A DNA stretch of 64,000 nucleotides from Streptomyces caniscabiei (GTDB taxonomy: Bacteria > Actinomycetota > Actinomycetes > Streptomycetales > Streptomycetaceae): positions 124,001 to 188,000 of the forward strand of contig NZ_JABXWI010000015.1 of NCBI RefSeq assembly GCF_014930365.1, written 5' to 3'. A program made the translations under genes and the position numbers. The notes under the pieces are model-generated. The model saw only the letters and a program-made list of their open reading frames with translations. It searched no databases and had not been told where the DNA came from. How positions within the stretch are numbered: position 1 is the first letter of the stretch; each line of letters begins with the position of its first letter. Shown piece after piece: positions 19,950 through 27,736 of this stretch.

Positions 19950-20543
19950 TCAGGCCTCCGCGGCCTCGTCGCCCTCGGCGGACTCCTCCGACGGCTCCTC
20001 CGCCTGAGCGGCCAGGACCTGGAGGACGACGGTGTCCTCCTCGACAGCCAGCTTGGTGCCCTTCGGCAACGGGATGTCCTTGGCGAGGATGGAGTCGCCG
20101 GCCGCCAGACCCTCGATGGAGACGGTGACGGACTCGGGGATGTGGGTGGCCTCGGCCTCGACCGGAAGCGCGTTCAGGACGTGCTCCAGCAGGAAGGCAC
20201 CCGGGGCCAGGTCACCCTCGGTGTGGACGAAGATCTCGACGTTGACCTGCTCGCCGCGCTTGACGAGCTGAAGGTCGACGTGCTCCAGGAAGCCCTTGAT
20301 CGGGTCGCGCTGCACGGACTTCGGGATCGCCAGCTCGTTGGACTTGCCGTCGATGTCCAGGGAGATCAGGACGTTCGGCGTACGCAGCGCGAGCAGCAGC
20401 TCGTGGCCCGGAAGCGTCAGGTGCAGCGGGTCGGAACCGTGACCGTAGAGAACACCGGGAACCTTGGAGTCACGGCGGATACGGCGGGCGGCACCCTTAC
20501 CGAACTCGTTACGGGTCGACGCGGCGAGCTTCACCTCGGACAT
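19950..20543 (-). CDS. rplY: 50S ribosomal protein L25 (CTC/general stress type)
   Basis: A 5S rRNA-binding ribosomal protein of the long CTC form. The N-terminal L25 domain (about 1-92: VKLAASTRNEFGKGAARRIRR, VPGVLYGHGSDP) is followed by the beta-rich C-terminal TL5 domain (LTCSP-type core EQVNVEIFVHTEG) and an acidic Glu/Ala tail. The ATG at 20543 follows GAGGAG by 5 nt; an ATG two codons upstream overlaps that site. It lies between prs and pth on the same strand. Confidence 0.94.
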   Translation of the reverse strand: MSEVKLAASTRNEFGKGAARRIRRDSKVPGVLYGHGSDPLHLTLPGHELLLALRTPNVLISLDIDGKSNELAIPKSVQRDPIKGFLEHVDLQLVKRGEQVNVEIFVHTEGDLAPGAFLLEHVLNALPVEAEATHIPESVTVSIEGLAAGDSILAKDIPLPKGTKLAVEEDTVVLQVLAAQAEEPSEESAEGDEAAEA

Positions 20544-20720
20544 GATCACTCCTCGTAGAGAACTGGGGAAACGTGGTCACCCGGCCAAACCATCGGCCTG
20601 CTACGAAGAGCGCGTCGATAACGGACCGCCGTACCCACAGGTACGGCCTCCCTCGCCGAGCAACTGTGACAGCTTACGCAGCGGGAAGGCCGTACAAGAA
20701 ATCGATCTAGACCAGGACTC

Positions 20721-21695
20721 CTACTGCTCGTCGAACAGGCTCGTCACCGAACCGTCCTCGAACACCTCACGCACCGCGCTCGCGATCGTCGGCGCGATCG
20801 ACAGCACCGTGATCTTGTCCAGCTCCAGCTCGCTCGGCGTCGGCAGCGAGTTGGTGAACACGAACTCACTCACCTTCGAGTTCTTCAGCCGATCGGCGGC
20901 CGGGCCCGAGAGCACACCGTGCGTCGCCGTCACGATGACGTCCTCCGCACCGTGCGCGAACAGCGCGTCCGCGGCCGCACAGATGGTGCCACCGGTGTCG
21001 ATCATGTCGTCCACCAGGACACACACCCGGCCCTCGACCTCACCCACGACCTCGTGGACGGTCACCTGGTTCGCCACGTCCTTGTCACGCCGCTTGTGCA
21101 CGATGGCCAGCGGCGCACCCAGACGGTCGCACCAACGGTCCGCCACCCGCACGCGACCCGCGTCCGGCGAGACCACCGTCAGCTTGTTCCGGTCGACCTT
21201 CGCGCCCACGTAGTCCGCCAGCAGCGGCAGCGCGAACAGATGGTCGACGGGCCCGTCGAAGAAGCCCTGGATCTGGTCCGTGTGCAGATCCACGGCCAGG
21301 ATCCGGTCCGCACCCGCCGTCTTCATCAGGTCCGCGATCAGACGCGCCGAGATCGGTTCACGACCACGGTGCTTCTTGTCCTGCCGCGCGTAACCGTAGA
21401 ACGGCACGATGACGGTGATCGAGCGGGCCGACGCACGCTTCAGCGCGTCGATCATGATCAACTGCTCCATGACCCACTTGTTGATCGGAGCCGTGTGGCT
21501 CTGGATCAGGAAGCAGTCCGCACCTCGCGCCGACTCCTGGTAGCGGACATAGATCTCGCCGTTGGCGAAGTCGAAGGCCTTCGTCGGGACGACCCCGACA
21601 CCCAGCTGCTGGGCGATCTCCTCGGCAAGCTCGGGGTGGGCGCGGCCGGAGAAGAACATCATCTTCTTCTCGCCGGTCGTCTTGATCCCGGTCAC
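20721..21695 (-). CDS. prs: Ribose-phosphate pyrophosphokinase (PRPP synthetase)
   Basis: Makes PRPP from ribose-5-phosphate and ATP for nucleotide, His, Trp and NAD synthesis. The 324-residue type I enzyme has FANGEIYVRYQESARGADCFLIQS, the flexible catalytic segment PFYGYARQDKKHRGREPISA with the essential Lys/Arg, the metal/PP site VDLHTDQIQGFF and the PRPP loop VLVDDMIDTGGTI. The GTG at 21695 is 8 nt after GAGGAG. It follows glmU (107 nt) and precedes rplY (177 nt) on the same strand. Confidence 0.96.
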   Translation of the reverse strand: MTGIKTTGEKKMMFFSGRAHPELAEEIAQQLGVGVVPTKAFDFANGEIYVRYQESARGADCFLIQSHTAPINKWVMEQLIMIDALKRASARSITVIVPFYGYARQDKKHRGREPISARLIADLMKTAGADRILAVDLHTDQIQGFFDGPVDHLFALPLLADYVGAKVDRNKLTVVSPDAGRVRVADRWCDRLGAPLAIVHKRRDKDVANQVTVHEVVGEVEGRVCVLVDDMIDTGGTICAAADALFAHGAEDVIVTATHGVLSGPAADRLKNSKVSEFVFTNSLPTPSELELDKITVLSIAPTIASAVREVFEDGSVTSLFDEQ

Positions 21696-21802
21696 AGCAC
21701 TGTCTCCTCAGAGGTTTCTCAGCCGGGCACGGAAAAGCCGCTCAGCTGGGGTGCGGGTGTGCACTTATCACGGTACGACGTCCTTGGCGCACCTGTTTCC
21801 GG

Positions 21803-23251
21803 TCAGCTTTCGCTCTCGCCCTCCCGGGACGCCGCCTCGGCAGCCTTCGCCGACGCGCTCCCCGGCCGCTTACGGGCCACCCAACCCTCGATATTCCTTT
21901 GCTGGCCACGGGCGACGGCCAGCGAACCGGGCGGCACATCCTTCGTGATCACGGACCCGGCGGCGGTGTACGCGCCGTCCCCGACCGTGACAGGCGCCAC
22001 AAACATGTTGTCCGAGCCCGTCTTGCAGTGCGAGCCGACGGTCGTGTGGTGCTTGTTCTCACCGTCGTAGTTCACGAACACGCTCGCCGCACCGATGTTC
22101 GAGTACTCGCCGATCGTCGCGTCACCGACGTAGGAGAGGTGGGGCACCTTCGTCCCCTCGCCGATGGTCGCGTTCTTCGTCTCGACGTACGTACCGATCT
22201 TGGACTTCAGACCGAGGCGGGTGCCGGGACGCAGGTACGCGTACGGCCCCACGGTCGCCTGCGGCCCCACCTCGGCGCCGTCCGCCACGGTGTTGTCGAC
22301 ACGCGCGCCGGCCCCGACCGTGGTGTCCTTCAGCCGGCTGTTCGGGCCGACCTCCGCGCCCTCGGCGAGGTGCGTGGCCCCGAGGAGCTGGGTGCCCGGG
22401 TGGACGACGGCGTCCTGCTCGAACGTCACGGTGACGTCGACCCAGGTGGTGGCGGGGTCGATCACGGTCACCCCGGCGAGCATGGCCTCGGTGAGCAGCC
22501 GGTCGTTCAGGATGCGGCGGGCCTCGGAGAGCTGCACACGGTTGTTGATCCCGGCGATCTCCCGGTGGTCGCCCGCGACGGAGGCGCCGACCCGGTGGCC
22601 CGCCTCCCGCAGGATCCCGAGCACGTCCGTCAGGTACTCCTCGCCCTGGCTGTTGTCGGTCCGCACCTTCCCGAGGGCGTCCGCGAGCAGCTGGCCGTCG
22701 AACGCGAACACCCCGGAGTTGATCTCGCGGATCGCGCGCTGCGACTCGGTGGCGTCCTTGTGCTCCACGATGGCCGTCACGGCACCGGAGGCGCCGTCCC
22801 GCACGATGCGGCCGTAGCCGGTGGCGTCCGGGACCTCGGCGGTCAGCACGGTCACGGCGTTGCCGTCGGCGGAGTGGGTGGCGGCGAGGGCGCGGAGGGT
22901 GGCGCCGGTGAGCAGCGGGGTGTCGCCGCAGACGACGACCACGGTCCCGTCGACGACGCCGCCCAGCTCCTCCAGGCCCATCCGTACGGCGTGCCCCGTG
23001 CCGTTCTGCTCCGCCTGGACCGCCGTGCGGACGCCGGGGTCGACCTCGGCGAGGTGCGCGGTGACCTTCTCGCGGGCGTGCCCCACGACGACGACCAGGT
23101 TCTCGGGCTCCAACTCGCCCGCGGCGGCGAGGACGTGGCCCACCAGGGAGCGGCCACAGATGCTGTGCAGAACCTTGGGTGTGGCCGACTTCATACGGGT
23201 GCCCTCACCCGCTGCGAGTACGACGACGGCTGCCGGGCGGGTTGCGCTCAC
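21803..23251 (-). CDS. glmU: Bifunctional GlcNAc-1-P uridyltransferase / GlcN-1-P acetyltransferase
   Basis: Makes UDP-GlcNAc, the precursor of peptidoglycan and wall polymers, in two steps. The N-terminal nucleotidyltransferase (about 1-235) has LAAGEGTRMKS, QAEQNGTGHAV and CGDTPLLTG. The C-terminal left-handed beta-helix (about 255-455) shows hexapeptide repeats, and FVNYDGENKHHTTVG and GSHCKTGSDNMFVAPVTVG contain the acetyltransferase active-site region. The 482 residues end in a Ser/Ala/Glu-rich tail. The GTG start follows GAAGGGC. It is first of the glmU-prs-rplY-pth series, with tRNA-Gln immediately upstream on the same strand. Confidence 0.96.
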   Translation of the reverse strand: MSATRPAAVVVLAAGEGTRMKSATPKVLHSICGRSLVGHVLAAAGELEPENLVVVVGHAREKVTAHLAEVDPGVRTAVQAEQNGTGHAVRMGLEELGGVVDGTVVVVCGDTPLLTGATLRALAATHSADGNAVTVLTAEVPDATGYGRIVRDGASGAVTAIVEHKDATESQRAIREINSGVFAFDGQLLADALGKVRTDNSQGEEYLTDVLGILREAGHRVGASVAGDHREIAGINNRVQLSEARRILNDRLLTEAMLAGVTVIDPATTWVDVTVTFEQDAVVHPGTQLLGATHLAEGAEVGPNSRLKDTTVGAGARVDNTVADGAEVGPQATVGPYAYLRPGTRLGLKSKIGTYVETKNATIGEGTKVPHLSYVGDATIGEYSNIGAASVFVNYDGENKHHTTVGSHCKTGSDNMFVAPVTVGDGAYTAAGSVITKDVPPGSLAVARGQQRNIEGWVARKRPGSASAKAAEAASREGESES

Positions 23252-23372
23252 GGGGATGCCCTTCGGCTGTGGATGTGTGGGGTGTGGACATCCGCAGGAT
23301 ACCGGGGCGTCGCGAGGGGGAAATGTGAGCGGGTCCTGACCGGTCTCACTAGGTCAGGACCCGAACTGAGCT

Positions 23373-23447
23373 TGGCTCCCCCGCCAGGACTCGAACCCGG
23401 ACATATGGCACCAAAAGCCACAGTGCTGCCAATTACACCACAGGGGA
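23373..23447 (-). tRNA. tRNA-Gln (anticodon UUG)
   Basis: The reverse strand folds as a cloverleaf. The acceptor stem TCCCCTG pairs with CGGGGGA, followed by G and an encoded CCA. The anticodon stem is GTGGC/GCCAT around the loop TTTTGGT, which puts TTG at 34-36. The T-arm contains GGTTCGAGTCC. It lies 121 nt upstream of glmU in the same direction. Confidence 0.95.
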
Positions 23448-23738
23448 TCAATCTCGCCTAAACCGGACATTCAGTCGGCTCGCCGAGTGGCTCTACACAC
23501 TATGCCGTACCAAGACCCTTCGATGCGACGGTACGACTCTGCGCTCCGGCGAACCTCGGTCCCCGAGCGACCCCGTGCCGTCCGGGCGGAATGAGGGGTT
23601 CCGGGGTTGAACGGTGGGTGATTCGGCTGTTCGAGGGATACCGGGTGGTTTCGCTTCTGTTCGAATGTGCCGTGTGGTGTCGGGCGGTACGGGAAACTCG
23701 CCGGAAAAGCGGGGGCGCTCGAACGTAGGCTTGGGCGT

Positions 23739-25097
23739 ATGACCACGACGGGGGAAGACCACACCGCGGCCGGGACGGGGGACGGGGCCGGACCGTGGTG
23801 GTGGGAGCGGTGGCGCGGTGCCGCCCTCGACGGCGGACTGGCGCTGGTGTCGGCCGTCGAGTGTTCGATCGAGGGCGTCGAGTTCGCCCGGAACGCCGCG
23901 CTGCCGGACGCCGTGGGGGTCGTCTTCGGGGCGCTCGCCGGGTCCGTGCTGCTGGTGCGGCGGATGTGGCCCGTCGCCGTCGTGCTGGTCTTCATCGCCG
24001 TCGCGCCCGCCCAGATGGGGTATCTCATGGGGCTCGTCGGGCTCTACACGCTCGCGGCGTCGGAGGCGCCGAGACGGATCATCGGGGCGCTGTCGGGGAT
24101 GGCGTTCGCCGGTGTGTTCATCGTGTGGTTCGTGGAGGCGACCCGGAGCAATCTCCAGGGGGACGGGGCGGTCGGCGGCGGGGACGTGTTCGCCGTGTTC
24201 CTCGCGTCCACGATGGCGATCGGGCTGACCGCGCCACCGGTGCTGCTGGGGCTGTACGTCGGGGCGCGGCGGCGGTTGATGGAGAGTCTGCGGGAGCGGG
24301 CGGATTCGCTGGAGCGGGAGCTGCAACTGCTCGCGGAGCGGGCGGAGGAGCGGGCCGAGTGGGCTCGGGGGGAGGAGCGGACCCGGATCGCGCGGGAGAT
24401 GCACGACGTGGTCGCGCACCGGGTGTCGTTGATGGTCGTGCACGCGGCCGCTCTTCAGGCCGTGGCCCGGAAGGATCCGGAGAAGGCCGTGCGGAACGCG
24501 GCGCTGGTGGGGGACATGGGGCGCCAGGCGTTGACCGAGTTGCGCGAGATGCTCGGGGTGTTGCGGTCGGGGGAGGGGTTCTCGTCGATGGCGTCGGCGC
24601 GGCCGGGGTCGGTGTCCGCGCCCGCGCCGGTGCCGTTGGCTGCGGTGGGGGCGGCGGCCGCGGCCGCGGCTTCGCGGGCCGAGGACGAGGCGGCGGAGGG
24701 GCCTTGTCTGGCCGAGCTTGAGGTGTTGGTGGGGCAGTCGGCGGCCGCGGGGATGATCGTCGAGCTGTCGGTGGAGGGGGAGGTGCGGGTGTACGCGGCC
24801 GAGGTGGAGCAGACGGCGTACCGGGTGGTGCAGGAGGCGTTGACCAACGTCCACAAGCATGCGGCGGGGGCGAAGACGCGGGTGCGGCTCGCGCATCGGG
24901 AGGCGGAGATCGCGATGCAGGTGGAGAACGGCCCTCCGCCGGAGCCGGGTGCGGCGGCGGCCGCGCGGTTGCCGAGCGGGGGGAACGGCTTGCTCGGGAT
25001 GAAGGAGCGCGTGGCCGAGCTGGGCGGCGTCTTCGTGTCCGGCCCCACGGACGCCGGGGGTTTCCGGGTGTCGGCGGTGCTTCCGGCCACGCCGTAA
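23739..25097 (+). CDS. Orphan sensor histidine kinase, NarL partner type (HisKA_3)
   Basis: A 452-residue membrane kinase. Five or so N-terminal hydrophobic segments (about 28-185) are followed by a coiled linker (LRERADSLERELQLLAERAEERAEWARGEE). The dimerisation box ERTRIAREMHDVVAHRVSLM has the phosphorylatable His222. The HATPase part contains YRVVQEALTNVHKHA and GGNGLLGMKERV. An Ala/Pro-rich insert (about 285-320) precedes the ATPase domain. The ATG has no ribosome site; TAGGCT (23726-23731) ends 7 nt before it, so the message is probably leaderless. No response regulator is adjacent. The signal is unknown. Confidence 0.88.
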   Translation: MTTTGEDHTAAGTGDGAGPWWWERWRGAALDGGLALVSAVECSIEGVEFARNAALPDAVGVVFGALAGSVLLVRRMWPVAVVLVFIAVAPAQMGYLMGLVGLYTLAASEAPRRIIGALSGMAFAGVFIVWFVEATRSNLQGDGAVGGGDVFAVFLASTMAIGLTAPPVLLGLYVGARRRLMESLRERADSLERELQLLAERAEERAEWARGEERTRIAREMHDVVAHRVSLMVVHAAALQAVARKDPEKAVRNAALVGDMGRQALTELREMLGVLRSGEGFSSMASARPGSVSAPAPVPLAAVGAAAAAAASRAEDEAAEGPCLAELEVLVGQSAAAGMIVELSVEGEVRVYAAEVEQTAYRVVQEALTNVHKHAAGAKTRVRLAHREAEIAMQVENGPPPEPGAAAAARLPSGGNGLLGMKERVAELGGVFVSGPTDAGGFRVSAVLPATP

Positions 25098-25110
25098 GGG
25101 GCGTAGCCCC

Positions 25111-25143
25111 TTCAGGGGCGCGGGGAACCGCGCGACCAGCCCC
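25111..25143 (-). repeat. Dispersed repeat copy 4
   Basis: CTTCAGGGGCGCGGGGAACCGCGCGACCAGCCCC is the reverse-strand form of the repeat, with one change in the core (ACC for ACT). It is preceded by a small hairpin, GGGGCGTAGCCCC (25098-25110). It lies between the convergent histidine kinase and SUKH-3 genes. The rest of the gap (25144-25296) shows nothing recognisable. Confidence 0.8.
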
Positions 25144-25296
25144 GTACGACGGACGACCGTCCCCTCCGTGCGGCCCTACGGCGGAACGGCTCAGGACGCG
25201 ACGCGGATGGCGGCCGACGGCCGACGGTCGAAACCCCCGCGGCCGAACCCCCACCCCGGCCGACCTTCACCGGCCGAACCCGACGGAGTGACCCGC

Positions 25297-25791
25297 TCAG
25301 CCCGCCGTCAGGCGCACCGGCGCCGAACCCGCGAGCAGCGTCGTGAGGGCGCTGTCGATGGTGGGGCCCAGGTACCAGTCCCCGGTGTGGTCGAGGGCGT
25401 ACGTACGGCCCTCGGTGTCGATGGCGATGAGGGCCCGGGTGGCGATCTCGTGGCCGAGGGGGCAGACCTCGGTGTCGAGGGCGCGGCCGAGGTCGCCGAG
25501 GGTGCGGGCCATGTGGAGGCCGTGCAGCGGGTCGAGGTGCAGGTCGGCGGGGGCGAGCCGGCGGCCGGGGCCCTGGGCGGTGAGGCGCAGGCCCCCGAAC
25601 TCGGCCCAGGCCTCGACGGCGGCCGGGAAGACCGCGTGGCGGTGTCCGGCGGGGGAGGTGTGCTCGCGCAGGGCGTCGGCCCAGATCTCGGCCTGCTTTA
25701 TGTCCCAGCGGCCCGGCTGCCATCCGGCGGCGCGCAGGGCGGCGTCGACGGGAACGGAGAAGCGCGTGGTGGAGGTGCGGTCTGTGTGCAT
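25297..25791 (-). CDS. SUKH-3 domain immunity-type protein
   Basis: A 164-residue protein consisting of a single SUKH-3-like domain: STTRFSVPVDAALRAAGWQPGRW at the start, FPAAVEAWAEFGGLRL in the middle, then LGHEIATRALIAIDTEGRTYALDHTGDWYLGPTIDSALTTLL. SUKH (Smi1/Knr4-like) proteins are typical antidotes of nucleic-acid-targeting polymorphic toxins. It lies 106 nt downstream of a YwqJ-like deaminase on the same strand, an arrangement that suggests a toxin/immunity pair. No signal peptide is present, so it is cytosolic. The ATG follows AAAGGG. Family placement is from motif recall; the pairing is inference. Confidence 0.78.
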   Translation of the reverse strand: MHTDRTSTTRFSVPVDAALRAAGWQPGRWDIKQAEIWADALREHTSPAGHRHAVFPAAVEAWAEFGGLRLTAQGPGRRLAPADLHLDPLHGLHMARTLGDLGRALDTEVCPLGHEIATRALIAIDTEGRTYALDHTGDWYLGPTIDSALTTLLAGSAPVRLTAG

Positions 25792-25897
25792 CTGCCCTTT
25801 GTTCGTCGGTGGTTCGTAGGTGGTTCTGTTCGTGGGGGCGTGGGCGGTTCGTGCGGCGTTTCGTGTCTTCTGACGCGTACTCGCGGTGCCCGGGTTC

Positions 25898-26398
25898 CTA
25901 GTTCTCCTGGGTCGGGTCCACGACGCGTACGCCGAAGTGGGCGCTGAGGGCGGCGCAGGAGCGGCAGGGCGTGGCGAACGCGCCGTGCAGGGGGTCGCCG
26001 TCCTCGCGGATGTGGCGGGTGGTGAGCTTGGCCTGCTTGAGGGCCTTGCGGGCCTCGCCGTTGGACATGGGTCTGCGGGCGGCGCGCCTGCTGCGGGCCG
26101 CGTCGGCGCCGGTGATGTGGCGGGAGATGAGGATGGCCTCGGCGCAGCGTCCGGTGAAGCGGTCGCGCCGGTCGGTGGCGAGGGAGTCGAGGAACTCCTG
26201 GACCAGCGGGTGCAGGGGCGGTGCCTGGTCGCCGCGGGCGGCGGTGCCGGTGAGGGTCTCGCCGCGTACGGAGAGGGCGGCGGCCACGGTCGGCAGGATG
26301 CCGTCGCGGCGGTGGAGGAGGGCGGGTGCGTGCGGCTGTTCCGCGGTGCTCCAGCCGATGCGAGGGTCGCCCGAAGGTCCCGCCTGCGTCGCGCTCAT
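25898..26398 (-). CDS. YwqJ-related deaminase-like protein
   Basis: A 166-residue protein with the zinc-deaminase pattern of the YwqJ family. C85-A-E87 (GRCAEAILISRH) corresponds to the usual H/C-x-E, and P144-C145-R-S-C148 to the PCxxC motif. Members are predicted nucleic-acid deaminases found at the tips of polymorphic toxins. Here the domain stands alone with about 60 residues of unrecognised N-terminus and no secretion signal. The ATG at 26398 follows GGAGGGG by 9 nt. It is first gene of a probable two-gene unit with SUKH-3, and divergent from the WHH/SUKH-1 gene. Whether it is an active enzyme is unknown, though all zinc ligands are present. Confidence 0.8.
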   Translation of the reverse strand: MSATQAGPSGDPRIGWSTAEQPHAPALLHRRDGILPTVAAALSVRGETLTGTAARGDQAPPLHPLVQEFLDSLATDRRDRFTGRCAEAILISRHITGADAARSRRAARRPMSNGEARKALKQAKLTTRHIREDGDPLHGAFATPCRSCAALSAHFGVRVVDPTQEN

Positions 26399-26721
26399 GG
26401 TCGTGTTCCCCTCCTGTTGCATCCCCCGCCAGGGGACACAGAGTGCCAAACGGCGTGGCCGGTGCGGAAGCTGGGGCGGCACGACACGCCCGTTCTTCGG
26501 CGTTGCGTGAGGGTGGTGTGACGGCTGGTCACGGAAGCGGAGGCCCGATGACCGGTGTCGCCGTACCGCATAGGCTGTCGACAACCGCGATCCGTTCGGT
26601 CTTGCGATCGAGGGCGGACAGAACAGGCCGTACCAGGGCTTTTTCTGCTGTCGGAGAGCAGTCGACACAGCAACAACGCAGCCAGAACAGGTCTCACAGA
26701 ACGCCGCAGGGGGCTACCGCC
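26399..26721. promoter_or_regulatory. Divergent promoter region of the SUKH/deaminase locus
   Basis: These 323 nt separate the two divergent arms of the locus. A plausible rightward -10, TAGGCT, lies in CGCATAGGCTGTCG near 26570-26575. Further right is a purine/AC-rich leader of about 130 nt containing CTTTTTCTGCTGTCGG and ACACAGCAACAACGCAGCC, before the AGGGGG ribosome site. A long untranslated leader is therefore likely. I see no clear operator palindrome. Confidence 0.4.
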
Positions 26722-27729
26722 ATGACGACAGGTCGGCTCGGGCAGCAAGCCGCGCCGCCGAACGCGGCCTACGCCGGGCAGGTCGTGCAGTTTCCGGACC
26801 CGGTCCGGGCGGCGCGTCACCCGAGGGGTGTCCGTGTTGACGCGCACGGCTATCCGGACTTCTCGCCCTACGCGCGTGCCGCGGCGGAGATCGCCGATCC
26901 CCCGGAGGGGTTCGGGGTGGACGAGCTGCGGTTGACGGACTACGTGTCCGCGAACGCGGCGCTGGCGGCGTCCGGGCACGAGCTGTGGGACACGATCCCG
27001 CCGGTGGCGACGCCGCACGGCTGGACGTGGCACCACGCGCCGGGCGGCCGGCGGCTGGAGCTGGTGCCGGTCGAGGTGAAGGCGCTGCTGCGGCACCACG
27101 GTGGTATCGCGACGGCACGCGTGGACCAGCACAAGCGTGGCACGCGGCCGTTGCAGGAGACCCGGCCGGCGCACTTCGGGCTGCCGAAGTCGTCGGCGGT
27201 GGCGGTGACCGAGACGCAGGTGCAGGGGGTCGAGGAGGACCTCGGGTACCGGTTGCCGGGCGCGTACCGGTCGTTCCTGAAGGCGGCGGGCGGGTGCGCC
27301 CCCGTGGGGGCGGCGCTGGACGCGGAGCTGGGGCTGCTGGTCGACCAGCCGTTCTTCACGGTGCGCGACGAGGCCGCGGTGAACGACCTGGTGTACGTCA
27401 ACAAGTGTCTGCGGGACCATCTCACCAAGGACTATCTCGCGGTGGCGTTCGCGCAGGGCGGGATCCTCGCGGTGAAGGTGAAGGGCGACCGGATCGGGTC
27501 GGTCTGGTTCTGCGCGTACGACGACGCCCGTGACGTCGATCCGTCGTGGCCGCCGGCCGAGCGGGTGGAGCGGTTGCTGCTCCCCGCCGGTGAGGACTTC
27601 GACGCGTTCCTGTCCCGGCTGGCGGGCAATCCGCCGGAACTGGAGACGGTGGCCAACCTGATGGTGGACGGTGGCTTCGCGCGTGCCGTGCCGGTCGCGG
27701 CGTCCTCGGCGTCCTCGGTGGGGGAGTGA
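26722..27729 (+). CDS. WHH-type nuclease-like domain fused to SUKH-1 (SMI1/KNR4) domain
   Basis: A 335-residue two-domain protein. Residues about 36-130 (GVRVDAHGYPDFSPYA ... GFGVDELRLTDYVSAN ... WTWHHAPGGRRLELVP-VEVKALLRHHGG) match the LHH/WHH group of HNH-fold toxin nucleases. W103-H-H105 is intact and a second His pair is at 125-126. Residues about 160-315 are a SUKH-1 domain (VEEDLGYRLPGAYRSFLKAAGG). Toxin-like nuclease and antidote-like fold are thus in one chain, without signal peptide. The ATG follows AGGGGG. The downstream 966-residue gene starts 7 nt after the stop, so they form one operon. A self-neutralised nuclease or a multi-immunity scaffold are both possible. Confidence 0.8.
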   Translation: MTTGRLGQQAAPPNAAYAGQVVQFPDPVRAARHPRGVRVDAHGYPDFSPYARAAAEIADPPEGFGVDELRLTDYVSANAALAASGHELWDTIPPVATPHGWTWHHAPGGRRLELVPVEVKALLRHHGGIATARVDQHKRGTRPLQETRPAHFGLPKSSAVAVTETQVQGVEEDLGYRLPGAYRSFLKAAGGCAPVGAALDAELGLLVDQPFFTVRDEAAVNDLVYVNKCLRDHLTKDYLAVAFAQGGILAVKVKGDRIGSVWFCAYDDARDVDPSWPPAERVERLLLPAGEDFDAFLSRLAGNPPELETVANLMVDGGFARAVPVAASSASSVGE

Positions 27730-27736
27730 GTTTTCG

